Origin: Stomorhina lunata
Lineage: Eukaryota > Arthropoda > Insecta > Diptera > Rhiniidae
Direction: 5' to 3'
DNA: 64,000 nucleotides
Assembly (NCBI GenBank): GCA_933228675.1
Contig: OW121742.1
Span: 105,624,240 to 105,688,239 of the forward strand
A model generated the notes under the pieces. The model saw only the letters and a list, made by a program, of their open reading frames with translations. It did no database searches and was not told the origin of the DNA. Both the position numbers and the translations under genes were made by a program. This document shows positions 59,785 through 64,000 of the stretch, one piece after another. Position 1 is the stretch's first letter, and each line of letters opens with the position of its first letter.

Positions 59785-60000
59785 AAAACAAGTAAGAAAG
59801 CGCTATAGTCGGTCAAGACCGACCATACGATACCCTTCACCACTAAGGTCAAAGGTGTTATTTTTCCTGTATAAAGACAAATATTTGCTAAATTTTGCCA
59901 TCATACAAACATTTTCTCAAAACTTATATATTTAACCTGTTTCCGTCATTTGGACTTATATGAGAGCTAGGGTCAAATGTGGACCGATTATCTCGAAATT
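59785..60000 (-). mobile_element. DINE-1/mini-me-type element (copy B), cut by gap
   Basis: The tail, hairpin and 3' third match 52796-53000; the remainder is lost in the N gap and does not reappear after it. Confidence 0.87.
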
Positions 60001-60200
60001 NNNNNNNNNNNNNNNNNNNNNNNNNNNNNNNNNNNNNNNNNNNNNNNNNNNNNNNNNNNNNNNNNNNNNNNNNNNNNNNNNNNNNNNNNNNNNNNNNNNN
60101 NNNNNNNNNNNNNNNNNNNNNNNNNNNNNNNNNNNNNNNNNNNNNNNNNNNNNNNNNNNNNNNNNNNNNNNNNNNNNNNNNNNNNNNNNNNNNNNNNNNN
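60001..60200. other. Assembly gap (200 N)
   Basis: Two hundred N. The left side is inside a DINE element; the right side begins TAAAAATAGGAAATTTTG, which resembles the 62-64 kb satellite. True gap size is unknown, and open frames running through N are meaningless. Confidence 0.99.
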
Positions 60201-62229
60201 TAAAAATAGGAAATTTTGAAAAAAAAAATTCTATAAAAATAATAAATTTTTTAAAAATTTCCTATTGCGAGGCTGAATAATTATACCTAAAAATAATTGG
60301 CATTGGAAATTCATTAGCTCCAGACTAATTACTAATGACTTAATTACGTATTAACCAAAAACACTTCAATAATGAAATGATTCAATAATTGCGCCTTAAT
60401 TTCTAAGCATTAAAAGCATTTTTATTGAAATTCGGTAGCATATTCTTCTATGATTAATTATCAAATACTTTGTATTAATTTCTGTCAAAATCTATGACAT
60501 GCAACGTCAATTATTCTAGCGCCTAACAGTTTTGCCTAATAAAATAGCATTGGAAACAAATATTCAAACTTTGAATAATTGTTGATATTAAGTTTTTTGT
60601 TTTTGTTGTTTTTAGCCATATGTCAGAAATTATTTAAATATTTACGTAATGCGACATTAGCTGTGAGCGCTATCCCTTCTAAATGCAATTCAAAATAATT
60701 CCATATAGAATTGACACAATTTGTGTGTGTTTAAAGTAAAGTGACGACAGAAATGTGATATCTACGAATGGGGAAAAAAATTAAAATAGATTTATTTTCA
60801 CAATAAAACCTTGAAAATGTAGCAGCTGTCAATCATAAGACATGCAATGTTTTTTTGGGATTTTGGTTTATATATTTTTTTTCGTCCATATTATTTTGAC
60901 CAAAAATGACCCTGAAACAAAATGAGTTTATTGTCAAAAAAAATGAAATAAACGTTTATTTGCTTGAATGTGATCATGTAAATAATGGTTGTAGAATTTT
61001 TTGAATGTTTGCAAAACTTTTTGTTTGTTTTTTTTAGAATTTCTGATTCGTTTGTTTGCAATTAATCATAGAAAAAATGTCATTTAAATGGAGAATATTT
61101 GTTGAAAAGTTGGGTTATTTTTTAGAAAAATTGTACAAAATAAATTTTAAATTTTAAGTTTTAGATAGACAATTACAAAATGCTTTAAAAGCATTGCTAT
61201 AGGAATTTAAAAATTTCTCTATAGAATTTTTTTATTAAGATTTTAAAATATTTGAAAATTTTTTATAGCATTTTTTTATTTTTGAATAAAATTTTTCTTA
61301 AAGAAATAATAATGTGAAATTCCACTTTTTATTTCCAATTAAAGCCTATTTTGTCTCTTCTTCAATCCAATTTATCTTTTCCTCATTACCCTTTCAGTTT
61401 TTGAGAAACTATTATTTTTCTCAAAAAACTTATGAATTAATATCAATCATACGCAACGTATGATTTTTTAGAAAAATTTGAAAAAACTCGATTTTCTGTC
61501 TGTAAACCAAAGAAACTTTTAAACATTTTAAAAATATCTTAAAAAGCACTTAAGAACAAGCAAACAAATAGTTACTATTAAAATTTAAATTAACCCCTTA
61601 AGGCGTAAAAAACAATTAAAAATCCTTAAAATTTTTTTAAGAATATTGTATTTAAAGAAAGTCTCTAACACCTACATATTCTTTAATACAACCTTAAGTT
61701 TGTCTTAATATCTTCCCCTTTACTCCTTCTATATCCTGAAATATTCCCAAAAATCCTTTTAATACCCCAAATTAATATCAATCATACGCTCTGTTTCAAT
61801 TTTTCATTACAAAACACCCATAAAATATTTCAGCTTAAAAGTAAGTTTCCATCCTTTTGTAATATTTTGCTGTTATCTTTAAAATTATTTATTTTTCATC
61901 ATTTGTTCCTTGTTTATTTTTGTATACAGATATATCGACTTTTTATATATAAATCATCGTCATATATTGTATGAGTAGTATATTTTTGTTGCCAAAGGTA
62001 AATAAAAGATTTTCATTTTGTATTTTCCAGTAAATCATTATTATACAACTGTCATATACATAAGACAAATTTATTACTAAGTTGAGTTGGTAAAACAAAC
62101 TGAAAAGCAGGGAGTAACAAATTTTTGCTTCATATTTTTACTTAAAGTTAAAAATAGTAAAAAAAATTAAGCATCATTTATTGTTAAATTGAAAAAGACC
62201 AAAAAAAAAGGAGATGCACTTACATCCAG
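60201..62229. other. AT-rich intergenic DNA
   Basis: No gene is seen. Short satellite-like phrases (TTTTAAAAATTTCCTAT near 60250 and TTTCTCTATAGAATTTTT near 61215) precede the array. Elsewhere poly-A/T rich sequence only. Confidence 0.45.
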
Positions 62230-64000
62230 GACTGAAAAATTTCCTACAAACATAAGAAATTTTAGAAAAATTCTTTTTTATTTTTATAGGACATTTTTCA
62301 AAAATTTCCTATTTTTATAGGAAATTTTTCAATAATTTCCTAATTTGTATAGGAAATTTTTCAAAAATTTCCTAATTTGTATAGGAAATTTTTCAAAAAT
62401 TTTCTATTTTTATAGGAAATTTTTCAAAAATTTCCTATTTTTATAGGAAATTTTTCAAAAATTTCCTATTTGTATAGGAAATTTTTCAAAAACATAAGAA
62501 ATTTTAGAAAAATTCTTTTTTATTTTTATAGGACATTTTTCAAAAATTTCCTATTTTTATAGGAAATTTTTCAATAATTTCCTAATTTGTATAGGAAATT
62601 TTTCAAAAATTTCCTAATTTGTATAGGAAATTTTTCAAAAATTTCCTATTTTTATAGGAAATTTTTCAAAAATTTCCTATTTTTATAGGAAATTTTTCAA
62701 AAATTTTCTATTTTTATAGGAAATTTTTCAAAAATTTCCTATTTTTATAGGAAATTTTTCAAAAATTTCCTATTTGTATAGGAAATTTTTCAAAAATTTC
62801 CTATTTTTATAGGAAATTTTTCAAAAATTTCCTATTTTTATAGGAAATTTTTCAAAAATTTCCTATTTTTATAGGAAATTTTTCAAAAATTTCCTATTTT
62901 TCAAAAATTTCCTATTTTTATAGGAAATTTTTCAAAAATTTCATATTTTTATAGGAAATTTTTCAAAAATTTCCTATTTTTATAGGAAATTTTTCAAAAA
63001 TTTCCTATTTTTATAGGAAATTTTTCAAAAATTTCCTATTTTTATAGGAAATTTTACAAAAATTTCCTATTTTTATAGGAAATTTTTCAAAAATTTCCTA
63101 TTTTTATAGAAAATTTTTCAAAAATTTCCTATTTTTATAGGAAATTTTTCAAAAATTTCCTATTTTTATAGGAAATTTTTCAAAAATTTCCTATTTTTAT
63201 AGGAAATTTTTCAAAAATTTCCTATTTTTATAGGAAATTTTTCAAAAATTTCCTATTTTTATAGGAAATTTTTCAAAAATTTCCTATTTTTATAGGAAAT
63301 TTTTCAAAAATTTCCTATTTTTATAGGAAATTTTTCAAAAATTTCCTATTTTTATAGGAAATTTTTCAAAAATTTCCTATTTTTACAGGAAATTTTTCAA
63401 AAATTTCCTATTTTTATAGGAAATTTTTAAAAAATTTCCTATTTTTATAGGAAATTTTTAAAAAATTTCCTATTTTTATAGGAAATTTTTCAAAAATTTC
63501 CTATTTTTATAGGAAATTTTTCAAAAATTTCCTATTTTTATAGGAAATTTTTCAAAAATTTCCTATTTTTATAGGAAATTTTTCAAAAATTTCCTATTTT
63601 TATAGGAAATTTTTCAAAAATTTCCTATTTTTATAGGAAATTTTTCAAAAATTTCCTATTTTTATAGGAAATTTTTCAAAAATTTCCTATTTTTATAGGA
63701 AATTTTTCAAAAATTTCCTATTTTTATAGGAAATTTTTCAAAAATTTCCTATTTTTATAGGAAATTTTTCAAAAATTTCCTACTTTTATAGGAAATTTTT
63801 CAAAAATTTCCTACTTTTATAGGAAATTTTTCAAAAATTTCCTATTTTTATAGGAAATTTTTCAAAAATTTCCTATTTTTATAGGAAATTTTTCAAAAAT
63901 TTCCTATTTTTATAGGAAATTTTTCAAAAATTTCCTATTTTTATAGGAAATTTTTCAAAAATTTCCTATTTTTATAGGAAATTTTTCAAAAATTTCCTAT
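62230..64000. repeat. Palindromic 31-bp satellite, about 57 copies
   Basis: Each unit contains ATAGGAAATTTTT, a single C, then AAAAATTTCCTAT, so 27 of 31 bases form an interrupted perfect palindrome (13-bp arms). TAGGAAATT starts at 62841 and 62872 confirm the 31-bp period. At the left edge a 242-bp block starting ACATAAGAAATTTTAG (62250 and 62492) is duplicated. The array continues past the window end. Confidence 0.96.

Larger units (their letters stand above)
55024..60000. repeat. Tandem duplication, copy B (interrupted by gap)
   Basis: Near-identical to 47890-52990 apart from differences in the LINE section, a few indels in the minisatellites and scattered substitutions. It stops at the N gap inside the DINE copy, so the last about 2 kb of the unit are not seen. 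Confidence 0.9.

Noticed and set aside
59960..60280. Frames crossing the N gap
   Set aside because: Consist mainly of unknown residues.

Overview
This looks like repeat-dense, non-genic nuclear DNA from a higher (schizophoran) fly, probably a calyptrate. The grounds are DINE-1/mini-me-type elements with their GTCY core, a typical dipteran Tc1/mariner deletion derivative, two intron-containing DUF1091-type secreted-protein genes, AT-rich composition and very long AT-rich satellites. Nothing prokaryotic is present (no operons, CRISPR or IS). The species cannot be named from the sequence. Only two host genes are supportable.

Layout. 0-8 kb: DINE/mini-me copies, tRNA-derived SINE-like copies, decayed mariner and LINE fragments. 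8.1-21.7 kb: four AT-rich tandem arrays (about 30 bp degenerate, 14 bp, 125 bp, 31 bp), one of which sits inside a DINE/mini-me remnant. 22.6-26 kb: two minus-strand paralogous DUF1091-type genes; the right one (25082-25979) is complete with a signal-peptide exon, while the left one (22694-23241) shows exons 2 and 3 but no recognisable exon 1. 26.7-29.1 kb: an 11-bp satellite with a degenerate 12-bp edge. 30-32 kb: a foldback hairpin, a LINE tail, a 150-bp repeat cut by a DINE element, and an RT scrap. 34.0-42.0 kb: three near-identical tandem copies of a 2,668-bp unit, each holding a non-autonomous Helitron with a hAT-like MITE (perfect 8-bp target duplication) nested inside. 43-47 kb: a second 11-bp satellite, almost T-free on the + strand, grading into a degenerate 12-bp array. 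47.9-60.0 kb: a tandem duplication of about 7.1 kb (LINE remnant, deleted mariner, 26-bp minisatellites, DINE copy); its second copy runs into a 200-N gap. 62.2-64.0 kb: a palindromic 31-bp satellite leaving the window.

The genes do not form a pathway; the two DUF1091-type genes are probably a local duplication. The main interest is the origin and layering of repeats: one array apparently grown inside a mini-me/DINE element, several arrays sharing TTTC...GAAA dyads, two 11-bp satellites of apparently common 12-bp ancestry in opposite orientation, and a triplication whose junctions create a longer perfect hairpin. I found no convincing evidence of a new protein-coding system. Long open frames inside the satellites are by-products of stop-free repeat units. 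All family assignments are from reading by eye; no search was run.
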